From Ruminococcaceae bacterium UBA1320 (GTDB lineage Bacteria > Bacillota > Clostridia > Oscillospirales > Ethanoligenentaceae): DNA of 6,686 bases. A program made the position numbers and the translations under genes. The stretch spans positions 1-6,686 of the forward strand of contig DBTI01000091.1 in assembly GCA_002306975.1 (NCBI GenBank), in the 5' to 3' direction. Below the pieces are notes generated by a model, which saw only the letters and a list, made by a program, of their open reading frames with translations, was not told where the DNA came from and searched no databases. This document shows positions 1 through 6,512 of the stretch, piece by piece; position 1 is the stretch's first letter; every line of letters begins with the position of its first letter.

Positions 1-1224
1 TACCAGCCGCTTTATGACAAATATGAAATCAATAAAGAATGCGGGCTGCTTTGTATCAGTATTGATGAAAAAGAGATACGAAAAGCTTATGCTGCCCAAA
101 GTTCCGAATTGCCTTTCGACATTTATCTGACAGATAATACCGGTAAAATTATTTCCAATCAAGATCAAGGCGTCATGCTAACAAAATCACCATATGCCGC
201 AAATTTTCCCAGTGAAAAGGGAAGCTTCAGTAAAAATAATAATTTAGTGCTCTACCAACACATCAAATCATGGGATTGGTATGTCGTGGGAACCATTAAA
301 AATGAATACTTATATTATGATACTTACATAACAATTTTTATTTTGCTAATTCTGGTTACTGTATTTTGCTTTATCGGGGTTCTGATTTCCTTTAAACTCA
401 GCAACAGTCTGTACAAACCGCTAAAAGATATTGTTTATCATATGGCGACGGTTTCCAGCGGAAACTTAAAAGTCAGAATGAATCAGAATTACAGTGGGGA
501 TGATTTTAGTCAACTGGCAGATGGATTTAACGAAATGATTGATGAAATAGAAAATCTTATGGTTAAAGTCAAAACAGAACAGCATCAAATTGAACAAATT
601 AAATTGAACGCTCTGCAGGCACAAATTAAGCCTCATTTTCTTTATAACACTCTGGAATGTATTCATTGGCAGGCACTGACGGATGGCAACGAAAAAGTTT
701 CAAGAATGGTTAAGGCACTTGCCCGATATTATAGAGTTTGTCTGAGCAGCGGAAAAGACATTATCTCTTTGTCACAGGAGATTGAGCATGTTAAGAGTTA
801 TCTGATTATTCAAAATATGAGATACGGCGATATTATTGAAAGCCGATATGACATTGATGAGAAATTTTATGATGTATTAATTCCCAAAATGACATTACAG
901 CCCTTGGTGGAAAACTCCATCAATCACGGGATTAATATCAAAGAAGGTCACACCGGTATTATAATCATTCAAGCAAGCGAGCAAGATGACTGTGTTGTTG
1001 TCTTTGTAGAAGACAGTGGAAGTGGCATGCCACAAGAGAAAATCGATGAAATCAATAATTCCATCTGTGAGTATGAAGATTCCTTTGGCTATGGCGTGCA
1101 AAATGTCCATAAACGGATTCAACTTTTGTTTGGGGAGCAATACGGGTTGCATTATCGGAAAAATCACCTTGGTGGAATTACAGTAGAAATTAAACTGCCA
1201 AAGAATAAGAAGTTGGGAGGTTGA
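1..1224 (+). CDS. Sensor histidine kinase, YesM type, 3' part (5' end outside window)
   Basis: Membrane sensor kinase that would phosphorylate the response regulator encoded next. The frame is open from base 1, so the first 36 visible codons belong to the protein and the TTG at 109 is not a real start. In order I see the end of an extracellular Cache-like sensor domain (ending near the 'SWDWYVVG' stretch), one membrane segment (about 325-396, 'ITIFILLILVTVFCFIGVL'), a HAMP linker (about 397-560), and a His_kinase domain with the phospho-acceptor His at 634-636 in 'QIKPHFLYNTLE'. A HATPase_c domain follows, with N-box 'LQPLVENSINHG' (about 895-930), G1 'EDSGSGMP' (about 1009-1032) and G2 'GYGVQN'. 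All catalytic motifs look intact. 'KPHFLYN' is diagnostic of the LytS/YesM group, which usually senses carbohydrates or cell-envelope signals. The ligand cannot be read from the sequence. The stop lies 3 bases before the next start, so the two genes are cotranscribed. Confidence 0.95.
   Translation, partial: YQPLYDKYEINKECGLLCISIDEKEIRKAYAAQSSELPFDIYLTDNTGKIISNQDQGVMLTKSPYAANFPSEKGSFSKNNNLVLYQHIKSWDWYVVGTIKNEYLYYDTYITIFILLILVTVFCFIGVLISFKLSNSLYKPLKDIVYHMATVSSGNLKVRMNQNYSGDDFSQLADGFNEMIDEIENLMVKVKTEQHQIEQIKLNALQAQIKPHFLYNTLECIHWQALTDGNEKVSRMVKALARYYRVCLSSGKDIISLSQEIEHVKSYLIIQNMRYGDIIESRYDIDEKFYDVLIPKMTLQPLVENSINHGINIKEGHTGIIIIQASEQDDCVVVFVEDSGSGMPQEKIDEINNSICEYEDSFGYGVQNVHKRIQLLFGEQYGLHYRKNHLGGITVEIKLPKNKKLGG
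1215..1220 (+). promoter_or_regulatory. Ribosome binding site of the response regulator
   Basis: GGGAGG lies 7 bases before the ATG at 1228 and inside the last codons of the histidine kinase gene. This fixes the response regulator start and suggests translational coupling of kinase and regulator. Confidence 0.8.
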
Positions 1225-1227
1225 GGA

Positions 1228-2802
1228 ATGTATAAGGCAATTATAGTCGACGACGAGGAAATGATCAGAAGCGGAATTAAAGCGATGGTTCCTTGGCCCG
1301 ATATTGAAATAGAAAAAGTGATAACAGCTGCTTCAGGCAAGGAAGCCATTGAGATTATCGGGAAGGAAATGCCTCAAATTATGCTGACGGATATCTGCAT
1401 GGTTGAAATGAATGGGTTAGATTTGATTGAGCAGGCAAGAAAGATAAATCCTAAAATAAAAATTATTGTTTTAACTGGATACGATGATTTTAGCTATGCA
1501 CAAAAATGTTGTAAACTGAATGTGCAGGATTTTATTCTAAAGCCCGCAGATGAAGAAGAGCTACTGAATTCAATTAAAAGTCAAGTGTGTGAATTAAACT
1601 TGGAAGCAAAGATGGTTCATCAGCAGCAGCTTATGATCAGAGTGAAAGGGATAACGGAACAGGCAGAATTGGAAAATTACATCAGGCGTCTTTTAACTGA
1701 CAATGTATCCCAAATAAAGCTACTGGAATTCTGTGAAAAATATAATTTTTCTCCTGAACAAGTCATTCAGGTTGCTATCATTATTCCTGTGATTGATGGT
1801 CAGAAAGAATGGAAGGAATATCACGATTTTTTGCATTAATCGGTAAAAAATATTTGTATCGAATTGTTTGATTCTCATCTGGCGGGAATCACTTTTGAAG
1901 ATAAAAGCGGAAGGATTTCGATTGCAGTTTTTGAAAACAGTGAGTTTGATGAAATATTAGAAAGAATTGAAAAATTAAAAGACTTGATAAAGAATGAGTT
2001 TGATATTCAAGAAAATGTCGCACTTGGCAGTGTCGTTCATGGATTTCACCAAATCGGCACTTCCTACCGAGATGCGCTTGATTTATTAGGGTCACTACAA
2101 AAACAACAAGGGGAAATTATTCAGCCGGAAAAGTCGGAGCAAAGGTTGAAAGTAATATATCAAAAGTTTGATGAGCAAAAAAAGAGTATGACCGAAAATA
2201 TCGCTGATATTGATAAGCTTATCGATGAATTTGACAAGTTGCATGATTTTATGAACGAATACAACCTTTCAAATTCCCTGGCGCGCAGACTTTGCTTTGA
2301 TATCGCGTCTGCACTGTATTTTATTTATATTAACGATACGGGGAACAGTACAGACAGTAAACTCAATTCCCTATTGAACTCGATGCTTATTGCAGACAGA
2401 GAGGCTGTTTGCAAATTCACAAAGTCCTTTATTGTGCAGTTGTTCGGAAAGGAAGAAAACAATACCCATGATCTGATTACGATTGCTAAAAAATATATCA
2501 AGGATAATTTAGAAAAGGAACTGACGGTAACAAGTATTGCAGCACGGCTTTATGTTAATCCCAATTATCTTTCGCGGCTTTTTAAGAAGATTACGGGAGA
2601 AGGGTGCAATGAATATGTAGTGCGGAAAAGGATGGAAAGGGCAAAGAGCCTCTTGGAATCCACCTACGAAAAAACCGGAAAAATTGCAGGAATGGTTGGG
2701 TATCGGGACATCAATTATTTTTCCCTTGCATTTAAAAAGAATACGGGAATGTCCCCGACAGAGTACAGAGAAAAAATACATCATGTGAAAGTAGGCGCTT
2801 AG
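1228..2802 (+). pseudogene. YesN-type response regulator (receiver plus AraC HTH), split by an in-frame TAA
   Basis: Partner of the upstream kinase: a phosphorylatable receiver followed by an AraC-type DNA-binding domain. Codons 1-203 hold a complete receiver with acidic pair D8/D9, phospho-acceptor D55 ('LTDICM'), T83 ('VLTG') and K105 ('ILKP'). Codon 204 (1837-1839) is TAA. The same frame then runs open, with no insertion or deletion, to the TAG at 2800-2802. The rest encodes a middle domain ('ALGSVVHGF', 'SYRDALDLL', as in YesN-like proteins) and two AraC helix-turn-helices near codons 415-517 ('SIAARLYVNPNYLSRLFKK' and 'IAGMVGYRDINYFSLAFKK'). Restored length is 524 codons, normal for this family, so one base substitution best explains the break. 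The downstream open stretch has only a TTG at 1864, without a Shine-Dalgarno site, so independent translation of the DNA-binding half is unlikely. Alternatives are a sequencing error or readthrough. Confidence 0.88.
1837..1839 (+). other. Premature TAA in the response regulator
   Basis: The codons around it read CAT-TAA-TCG. The frame upstream (ending 'KEWKEYHDFLH') and downstream (starting 'SVKNICIELFDSHLAG') is the same and reads as continuous protein. Single-base ancestors such as CAA, GAA, AAA, TCA or TTA would restore the gene. Confidence 0.9.
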
Positions 2803-2804
2803 GG

Positions 2805-4937
2805 ATGGAAAAACCGGTCTATTTAGATAACGATTTTACAGTGGAAGAACGGGCCAAGGATTTAGTATCGCGTATGACTTTGGAGGAGAAAGCATCCCAG
2901 TTGCGGTATGATGCCCCTGCAATAAAAGGTCTGGGTATTCCAAGATATAATTGGTGGAACGAGGGGTTGCACGGTGTAGCAAGAGCCGGTATAGCAACCG
3001 TATTTCCACAGGCAATTGCATTGGCTGCCATTTTTGACGACCAATATTTAAAGGAAATTGCGGATATTATTTCAACTGAGGCTCGTGCAAAGTACAATGA
3101 ATCTGTTCGGAAAAATGACCGGGATATCTATAAAGGCTTAACCTTATGGTCCCCGAACGTAAATATATTCAGGGATCCGCGTTGGGGGCGCGGACAGGAA
3201 ACCTACGGAGAAGATCCTTATTTAACATCCAGACTCGGCGTGGCTTTTGTGGAGGGGTTGCAGGGAACCGGAAAATACTTGAAAGTAGCTGCCTGCGCAA
3301 AACATTTCGCGGTGCACAGCGGACCGGAGGCGCTCAGGCACGAGTTTAACGCAATCGCTAGTAAAAAGGACATGTATGAAACCTATTTACCCGCGTTTGA
3401 AGCCTGTGTAAAGGAGGCAAAGGTCGAAAGCGTAATGGGTGCGTATAATCGCACAAACGGAGAACCATGCAGCGGCAGCAAAACACTCCTCAAAGATATT
3501 TTAAAGGACAAATGGGGCTTTCAAGGACATATTGTTTCCGACTGCTGGGCAATCAGAGATTTTCATACCAAGCACATGGTAACCAAAACAGCGCCGGAGT
3601 CTGCGGCGCTTGCGCTGAAAAACGGCTGCGACGTGAATTGCGGCAATACGTATCTGCATTTGTTGGAAGCATTGCAGGAAGGCCTGATTACCGAAGAAGA
3701 TATTACGACGGCCACAGAGCACTTGATGCGCACCAGAATTAAACTTGGCATGTTTGATTCTGATTGTGAATATGATAAAATTCCCTATGAACAGAATGAC
3801 TGTAAGGCGCATAACACGAAATCGTTGGACGCTGCCAGAAAATCGATGGTTTTGCTAAAAAACGATGGCCTGCTGCCCCTCGATTCTGCAAAGCTGAACT
3901 CCATTGCCGTAATTGGCCCAAATGCGGATAATCAAATGGTTTTAAAGGGGAATTATTACGGTACCGCTTCCAAATACACCACTCTGTTGGAAGGAATCCA
4001 GGCAGCGGTCGGCGAAACTGTCAGGGTATATTACGCGGAAGGCTGCCATATGTTCAAAGACCGTGTGGAGAGCCTTGCCGGTGCCGACGACAGATCATCA
4101 GAGTCGGTTTCTGTCGCGGAACGTGCTGATGTGGTGATTTTGTGTCTGGGATTAGACTCTCTGTTAGAGGGTGAAGAAGGCGACACAGGCAATTCTCATG
4201 CTGCGGGTGACAAAGCAAACTTGAATTTACCCGGTTTGCAGCAACGTTTGCTTGAAAAGGTGGTTGCTGTAGGCAAGCCTACCATTCTGTTGCTAAGCAC
4301 CGGCAGCGCGCTCGCAATCAATTGGGCGCAGGAACATTGCAATGCCATCATCAACACATGGTATCCGGGCAGTCATGGCGGCGAGGCTTTGGCTGATCTG
4401 CTATTTGGAAAATATTCGCCGAGCGGCAAGCTGCCGATTACTTTCTATCAATCCGCCGATGAGCTTCCGGATTTTGAAGATTATAACATGAAAGGCAGAA
4501 CTTACCGATATATGACCCCCAAAGCGTTATACCCTTTTGGATTTGGATTGACCTATGGACATTGTTATGTGACGGATGCAAAAATCACAAATAAGAAGCT
4601 GAATCCGGAGGAAGACATTTCGGTAGAAATAACACTCAAAAATGATGGAACATGTAGTACGGAAGATGTGGTACAGCTTTATATTCACGATATGCAGTCG
4701 GAATTTGCGGTGCCAAACAGCAGCTTATGCGGATTCTCCCGTGTGCACCTGGATGCCGGAGAACAAAAGAGCATTGTTTGCAGCGTGAAACCGTCCGCAT
4801 TCCTTGTAGTGGATCAGGAAGGAAACCGCTTGCGTGACAGTAGCTTTTTCAAACTTTTTGTCGGTACCGGCCAGCCAGACGAACGCAGTTTTGAACTCAC
4901 CGGTTTGCAGCCTGTCGAATTGGATATTCGTTTTTAA
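2805..4937 (+). CDS. GH3 glycoside hydrolase, beta-xylosidase/beta-glucosidase type, cytosolic
   Basis: Retaining exo-glycosidase predicted to remove terminal beta-linked sugars from oligosaccharides. The 710 residues are a normal full length for GH3 enzymes with a C-terminal FnIII-like domain. Residues about 15-315 form the TIM-barrel domain, with 'YNWWNEGLHGVARAG' (48-62, typical of the xylosidase subgroup), 'DPRWGRGQETYGEDP' (124-138), 'KHF' (166-168) and nucleophile D246 in 'IVSDCWA'. Residues about 345-580 form the C-terminal sandwich domain. Its acidic loop 'LEGEEGD' (454-460) should carry the acid/base Glu. The FnIII-like domain is about 586-690. There is no signal peptide or membrane segment, so it acts in the cytosol on imported oligosaccharides. 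The start is 2 bases after the regulator stop with only a weak Shine-Dalgarno (GTAGG, 2791-2795). It was kept because the family N-terminus ('EERAKDLVSRMTLEEKA') begins just downstream. Exact substrate (xylo-, gluco- or arabino-oligosaccharide) is not decidable here. Confidence 0.95.
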   Translation: MEKPVYLDNDFTVEERAKDLVSRMTLEEKASQLRYDAPAIKGLGIPRYNWWNEGLHGVARAGIATVFPQAIALAAIFDDQYLKEIADIISTEARAKYNESVRKNDRDIYKGLTLWSPNVNIFRDPRWGRGQETYGEDPYLTSRLGVAFVEGLQGTGKYLKVAACAKHFAVHSGPEALRHEFNAIASKKDMYETYLPAFEACVKEAKVESVMGAYNRTNGEPCSGSKTLLKDILKDKWGFQGHIVSDCWAIRDFHTKHMVTKTAPESAALALKNGCDVNCGNTYLHLLEALQEGLITEEDITTATEHLMRTRIKLGMFDSDCEYDKIPYEQNDCKAHNTKSLDAARKSMVLLKNDGLLPLDSAKLNSIAVIGPNADNQMVLKGNYYGTASKYTTLLEGIQAAVGETVRVYYAEGCHMFKDRVESLAGADDRSSESVSVAERADVVILCLGLDSLLEGEEGDTGNSHAAGDKANLNLPGLQQRLLEKVVAVGKPTILLLSTGSALAINWAQEHCNAIINTWYPGSHGGEALADLLFGKYSPSGKLPITFYQSADELPDFEDYNMKGRTYRYMTPKALYPFGFGLTYGHCYVTDAKITNKKLNPEEDISVEITLKNDGTCSTEDVVQLYIHDMQSEFAVPNSSLCGFSRVHLDAGEQKSIVCSVKPSAFLVVDQEGNRLRDSSFFKLFVGTGQPDERSFELTGLQPVELDIRF

Positions 4938-5023
4938 ATTATTTCTGCAAAAAGAAAAAAATATCTTGGCGGCTAATATTGATCTGCACCCATTTCTGAG
5001 GACAGTATGATATACTGAACTAG
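4938..5023. other. Gap between the GH3 gene and the IS remnant
   Basis: No gene and no convincing terminator for the GH3 transcript are visible. The only structure is a short dyad at 5003-5017 (CAGTAT, three bases, ATACTG), seven bases before the insertion-sequence end. It is A-rich just after the GH3 stop, but no stable hairpin precedes a T-tract. Confidence 0.5.
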
Positions 5024-5048
5024 TGGAAAGGTCAAGAAAAACTGGACA
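5024..5048 (-). repeat. Terminal inverted repeat, right end of the IS3-family remnant
   Basis: Plus-strand sequence begins TGGAAAGGTCAAG and ends ACTGGACA. It has the general form of IS3-group ends and lies 14 bases beyond the transposase stop at 5062-5064. The matching left end is not in the window. Confidence 0.55.
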
Positions 5049-5061
5049 GGAAGATACGAAA

Positions 5062-5205
5062 TTAAGAATCTCGTATCTCAAACTGCGTTGGGTTAAGTCA
5101 GCCCAAAGTAGAATGAATACGCTTTGTGTTGTAGTAGGTTTCAATATACTTAAAAATAAGAACTTGTTCAGAATCGTCATAATTGGCGTCCTGAACAAGT
5201 TCTCT
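5062..5205 (-). pseudogene. IS3-family transposase (OrfB), C-terminal fragment
   Basis: DDE-type integrase/transposase remnant. On the minus strand the frame from 5205 reads 'RELVQDANYDDSEQVLIFK', then 'YIETYYNTKRIHSTLG', a TGA at 5098-5100, then 'LNPTQFEIRDS' and TAA at 5062-5064. 'YIE-YYN-KRIHS-LG' followed by a proline/phenylalanine/glutamate motif is the highly conserved C-terminus of IS3/IS150-type OrfB proteins. The TGA stands where many relatives have Trp or Tyr, so a TGG to TGA change is the simplest explanation. Just upstream the frame meets a TAA (5206-5208), where an 'LKREL' motif would need about two extra bases. Only about 40 of roughly 280 expected residues remain, so the protein is not functional. 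Confidence 0.8.
5159..5203 (-). terminator. Hairpin with T-rich tail, possible terminator for minus-strand transcripts
   Basis: A perfect 13-base inverted repeat (AGAACTTGTTCAG at 5159-5171, its complement at 5191-5203) with a 19-base loop. On the minus strand it is followed by TATTTTTAAG, resembling an intrinsic terminator about 250 bases downstream of the ArsR-type gene. Both arms lie in the transposase remnant (codons for 'RELVQ' and 'SEQVL'), so the symmetry may be a coincidence of coding sequence. The stem is poor in GC. Confidence 0.3.
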
Positions 5206-5210
5206 TTAGG

Positions 5211-5376
5211 ATGGACTGTTTATTGGCAGAGGCGTAGATGGTTCCGTATTATTTTCAATTTTGATTGCAGAAACCCGGATAAAACAAACGGTCATATCCT
5301 GATTCCAGGAAACTCCGGCGAAGGCAAAAGTTTCCTTTTAAAACAGACTATAACTAATTTCAACAGATGCATATGA
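5211..5376 (+). pseudogene. Fragment of a P-loop ATPase, resembling VirB4/TraE-type conjugation ATPases
   Basis: The plus-strand frame ending at the TGA 5374-5376 includes 'FDCRNPDKTNGHILI', then the Walker A motif 'GNSGEGKS' (5308-5331) and 'FLLKQTITNF'. The pattern of Asn-Gly-His-hydrophobic-P-loop followed by 'LLKQTITN' resembles the nucleotide-binding core of conjugative-transfer ATPases of integrative elements. That assignment is from memory and could be wrong. Upstream of about 5256 the more convincing reading is the +1 frame ('GLFIGRGVDGSVLF', from 5213), implying a frameshift in the fragment. There is no Walker B, no credible start, and similarity fades after 'ITNF'. It is a scrap of a larger gene (conjugation ATPases are usually 600-800 residues) joined directly to the insertion-sequence remnant. 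Confidence 0.5.
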
Positions 5377-5453
5377 ATCTCTTGTCGACCAATACTGCAC
5401 GAAGTAACTTCTAGTTTCCCCGTTTCTTCGGATACTTGACGCTCATCTGTCTT
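5377..5453. other. Short gap downstream of the ArsR-type regulator
   Basis: No gene and no strong terminator seen. There are only weak dyads such as GAAGT-A-ACTTC at 5401-5411. The 3' end of the regulator transcript may lie further on, in the hairpin at 5159-5203. Confidence 0.4.
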
Positions 5454-6401
5454 TCAGCCCGCATAATTATCAGGATTATTCTCTGTCATGGAAAGCTTGT
5501 CATTATGATCAAGCTTTCTGTAATTTGTTCGAATTAGGATATCCTGTTTGTAATTTCCGAATTCATTGCCGTAAATCGTAAGGCCACCCACATTGGGATG
5601 ATTCGGGGATACTTCAAAACGGATCGTCCATTGTTCTTTTTCTATCTCAAAGTCATCCAGCGTCAGGCTCGACTTCTTTTCTCCATCCAAATAGACGCCG
5701 GTATTACTGATAGAGAAAACTTTTAATATACCGTATTGATTGGAGATCCACCAGTTTGGCGTGTATTTTCCGTGCTTATTTCCAAAATCCCCCGGGGAGG
5801 TCCAAGTGGTCACTTCATGACCGTTCAAAGATACTGTGATATCGGAAGGCCAGTTATCGTTTGTGTTCGGCGCTTCCGAAGAAAGTTCCGCCTCAATCTC
5901 AACACTTTCCAATACCTGGTTCTCTCTGATATAATTGGAAATCGTATATTCAACGTAACCCTCCGCAAACCACAGCATCTTGGCATTAATACGCTCCACA
6001 TCAAAAAAGCAGCGCGGCTCGTCATATATTCCGATGATTTTTTCCTCGCTTGCCAATCCGCATGTAGGTTCAGCGTGAACACCCGTGTATTGACCCACCG
6101 GAATTTGTATTTCATAACTGTTAAGATGATGAAAGTTTTCTTTCGGCATTTCCAGCTTATAATCGTATTGTAAAAGAGTGCATATTTTCCCACGCTTTTT
6201 GGAAGTACGGGTGATGATAATGCCGGCCCGCTCCAGCTTTCGGACATGTGACGACATGATCGCGCTGCTCAATTGCAAGTGTTCCGCCAACTCTTTTATA
6301 TTGAATTCTCCTTTGGCCAACCTCTTGATCACCTTGATGCGAACTTCGCTTGCCAACGCTTCAAAAAACGGAAGTCTCTCCTCTGATACCTCGATTATCA
6401 T
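5454..6401 (-). CDS. ArsR-type HTH regulator with a large C-terminal beta-rich domain
   Basis: Predicted cytosolic DNA-binding regulator of a sugar-uptake operon. From the chosen start it has 315 residues. Residues about 8-75 form a winged helix of the ArsR kind ('FFEALASEVRIKVIKRL', 'NIKELAEHLQLSSAIMSSHV', 'LERAGIIITR'). The recognition-helix area lacks the Cys-rich metal site of classical ArsR/SmtB sensors, so it is probably not a metal sensor. The remaining ~210 residues are rich in Trp, Gly, Asn and Pro, with blocks 'HAEPTCGLASEEKIIGIYDEPR', 'NWPSDITVSLNG', 'TWTSPGDFGNKHG', 'TPNWW', 'VGGLTIYGNEFGNYKQDI'. From memory these recur in ArsR-like proteins of Firmicutes next to sugar genes. They suggest a beta-sandwich ligand domain, perhaps for a sugar, but the ligand is unproven. 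The upstream ATG at 6416 would add five residues but has no ribosome site, so 6401 is preferred. Confidence 0.88.
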   Translation of the reverse strand: MIIEVSEERLPFFEALASEVRIKVIKRLAKGEFNIKELAEHLQLSSAIMSSHVRKLERAGIIITRTSKKRGKICTLLQYDYKLEMPKENFHHLNSYEIQIPVGQYTGVHAEPTCGLASEEKIIGIYDEPRCFFDVERINAKMLWFAEGYVEYTISNYIRENQVLESVEIEAELSSEAPNTNDNWPSDITVSLNGHEVTTWTSPGDFGNKHGKYTPNWWISNQYGILKVFSISNTGVYLDGEKKSSLTLDDFEIEKEQWTIRFEVSPNHPNVGGLTIYGNEFGNYKQDILIRTNYRKLDHNDKLSMTENNPDNYAG

Positions 6402-6409
6402 TTCAAATT

Positions 6410-6414
6410 CCTCC
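6410..6414 (-). promoter_or_regulatory. Ribosome binding site that sets the ArsR-type start
   Basis: On the minus strand GGAGG lies 8 bases before the ATG at 6401-6399. It overlaps the alternative upstream ATG (6416-6414), which has no Shine-Dalgarno of its own. This favours the shorter protein beginning 'MIIEVSEER'. Confidence 0.8.
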
Positions 6415-6418
6415 ATTT

Positions 6419-6512
6419 AAATATCTGATTATTTAAAACAACCTTCACAAAACCATTGTAGCACATGGTGTACAAAATGTCTTGTGAAGGTTTGATAGGT
6501 CTTCAGATATTT
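6419..6512. repeat. Concentric three-tier inverted repeat filling the permease-regulator gap
   Basis: Three pairs of complementary arms share one centre near 6465.5-6466. The outer pair is AAATATCTGA (6419-6428) and TCAGATATTT (6503-6512), a perfect 10. The middle pair is AACCTTCACAA (6440-6450) and TTGTGAAGGTT (6482-6492), a perfect 11. The inner pair is TTGTA-g-CAC (6456-6464) and GTGTACAA (6468-6475), eight pairs with one bulged base. In all, 29 base pairs lie within 94 bases, separated by near-equal unpaired gaps (11 against 10 and 5 against 6). The outer arm abuts the permease stop (6513-6515) and the other end stops five bases before the regulator's ribosome site. It could be an operator, an attenuator or terminator hairpin (a GTTTTAAA tract follows the middle stem on the minus strand), or a small mobile palindrome. 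Confidence 0.85.
6455..6483 (-). promoter_or_regulatory. Candidate sigma-A promoter of the ArsR-type gene
   Basis: Minus strand: AAGACA (-35, at 6483-6478), a 17-base spacer, then TACAAT (-10, at 6460-6455) preceded by TGC, an extended -10. The predicted transcription start near 6448 leaves a leader of about 45 bases before the ATG. The -10 matches consensus at 5 of 6 bases; the -35 is weak (4 of 6). It sits wholly inside the nested inverted repeat, so the regulator may control itself. Confidence 0.5.

Larger units (their letters stand above)
5024..5205 (-). mobile_element. IS3-family insertion sequence remnant (right end only)
   Basis: Reading the minus strand, this stretch carries the last codons of an IS3-family transposase, a short 3' tail and then a terminal repeat ending in the TG/CA typical of this family. 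The terminal sequence on the plus strand starts TGGAAAGGTCAAG and continues to ACTGGACA at 5048. The left end, the helix-turn-helix ORF (orfA) and most of the integrase core are absent from the window. The other edge is placed where transposase similarity stops, next to a P-loop ATPase fragment, so the element was cut by a later rearrangement. No target-site duplication can be assigned. Confidence 0.75.

Noticed and set aside
1864..2802. Separate gene starting at TTG 1864
   Set aside because: Same frame as the receiver, no Shine-Dalgarno site, and begins in the middle of a conserved regulator; it is the back half of the split gene.
5003..5017. CAGTAT-GAT-ATACTG dyad as operator or insertion target
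   Set aside because: Six-base arms in AT-rich DNA are expected by chance, and no promoter or gene start is nearby.
5098..5100. TGA read as Trp (alternative genetic code)
   Set aside because: The kinase, ArsR-type and permease genes all end naturally at TGA, so TGA is a stop here; the transposase is simply mutated.
4725..5198. 157-residue minus-strand open frame
   Set aside because: It runs antisense to the GH3 3' end and crosses the insertion-sequence end in the wrong frame; no family motifs.
5023..5210. N-terminal part of a plus-strand frame continuous with the P-loop fragment
   Set aside because: This part lies antisense to the IS3 transposase remnant; only the section after about 5211 shows ATPase features.
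5736..6173. Open frames in both strands overlapping the ArsR-type gene
   Set aside because: Shadows of the real gene: no motifs, no ribosome sites, basic low-complexity composition.
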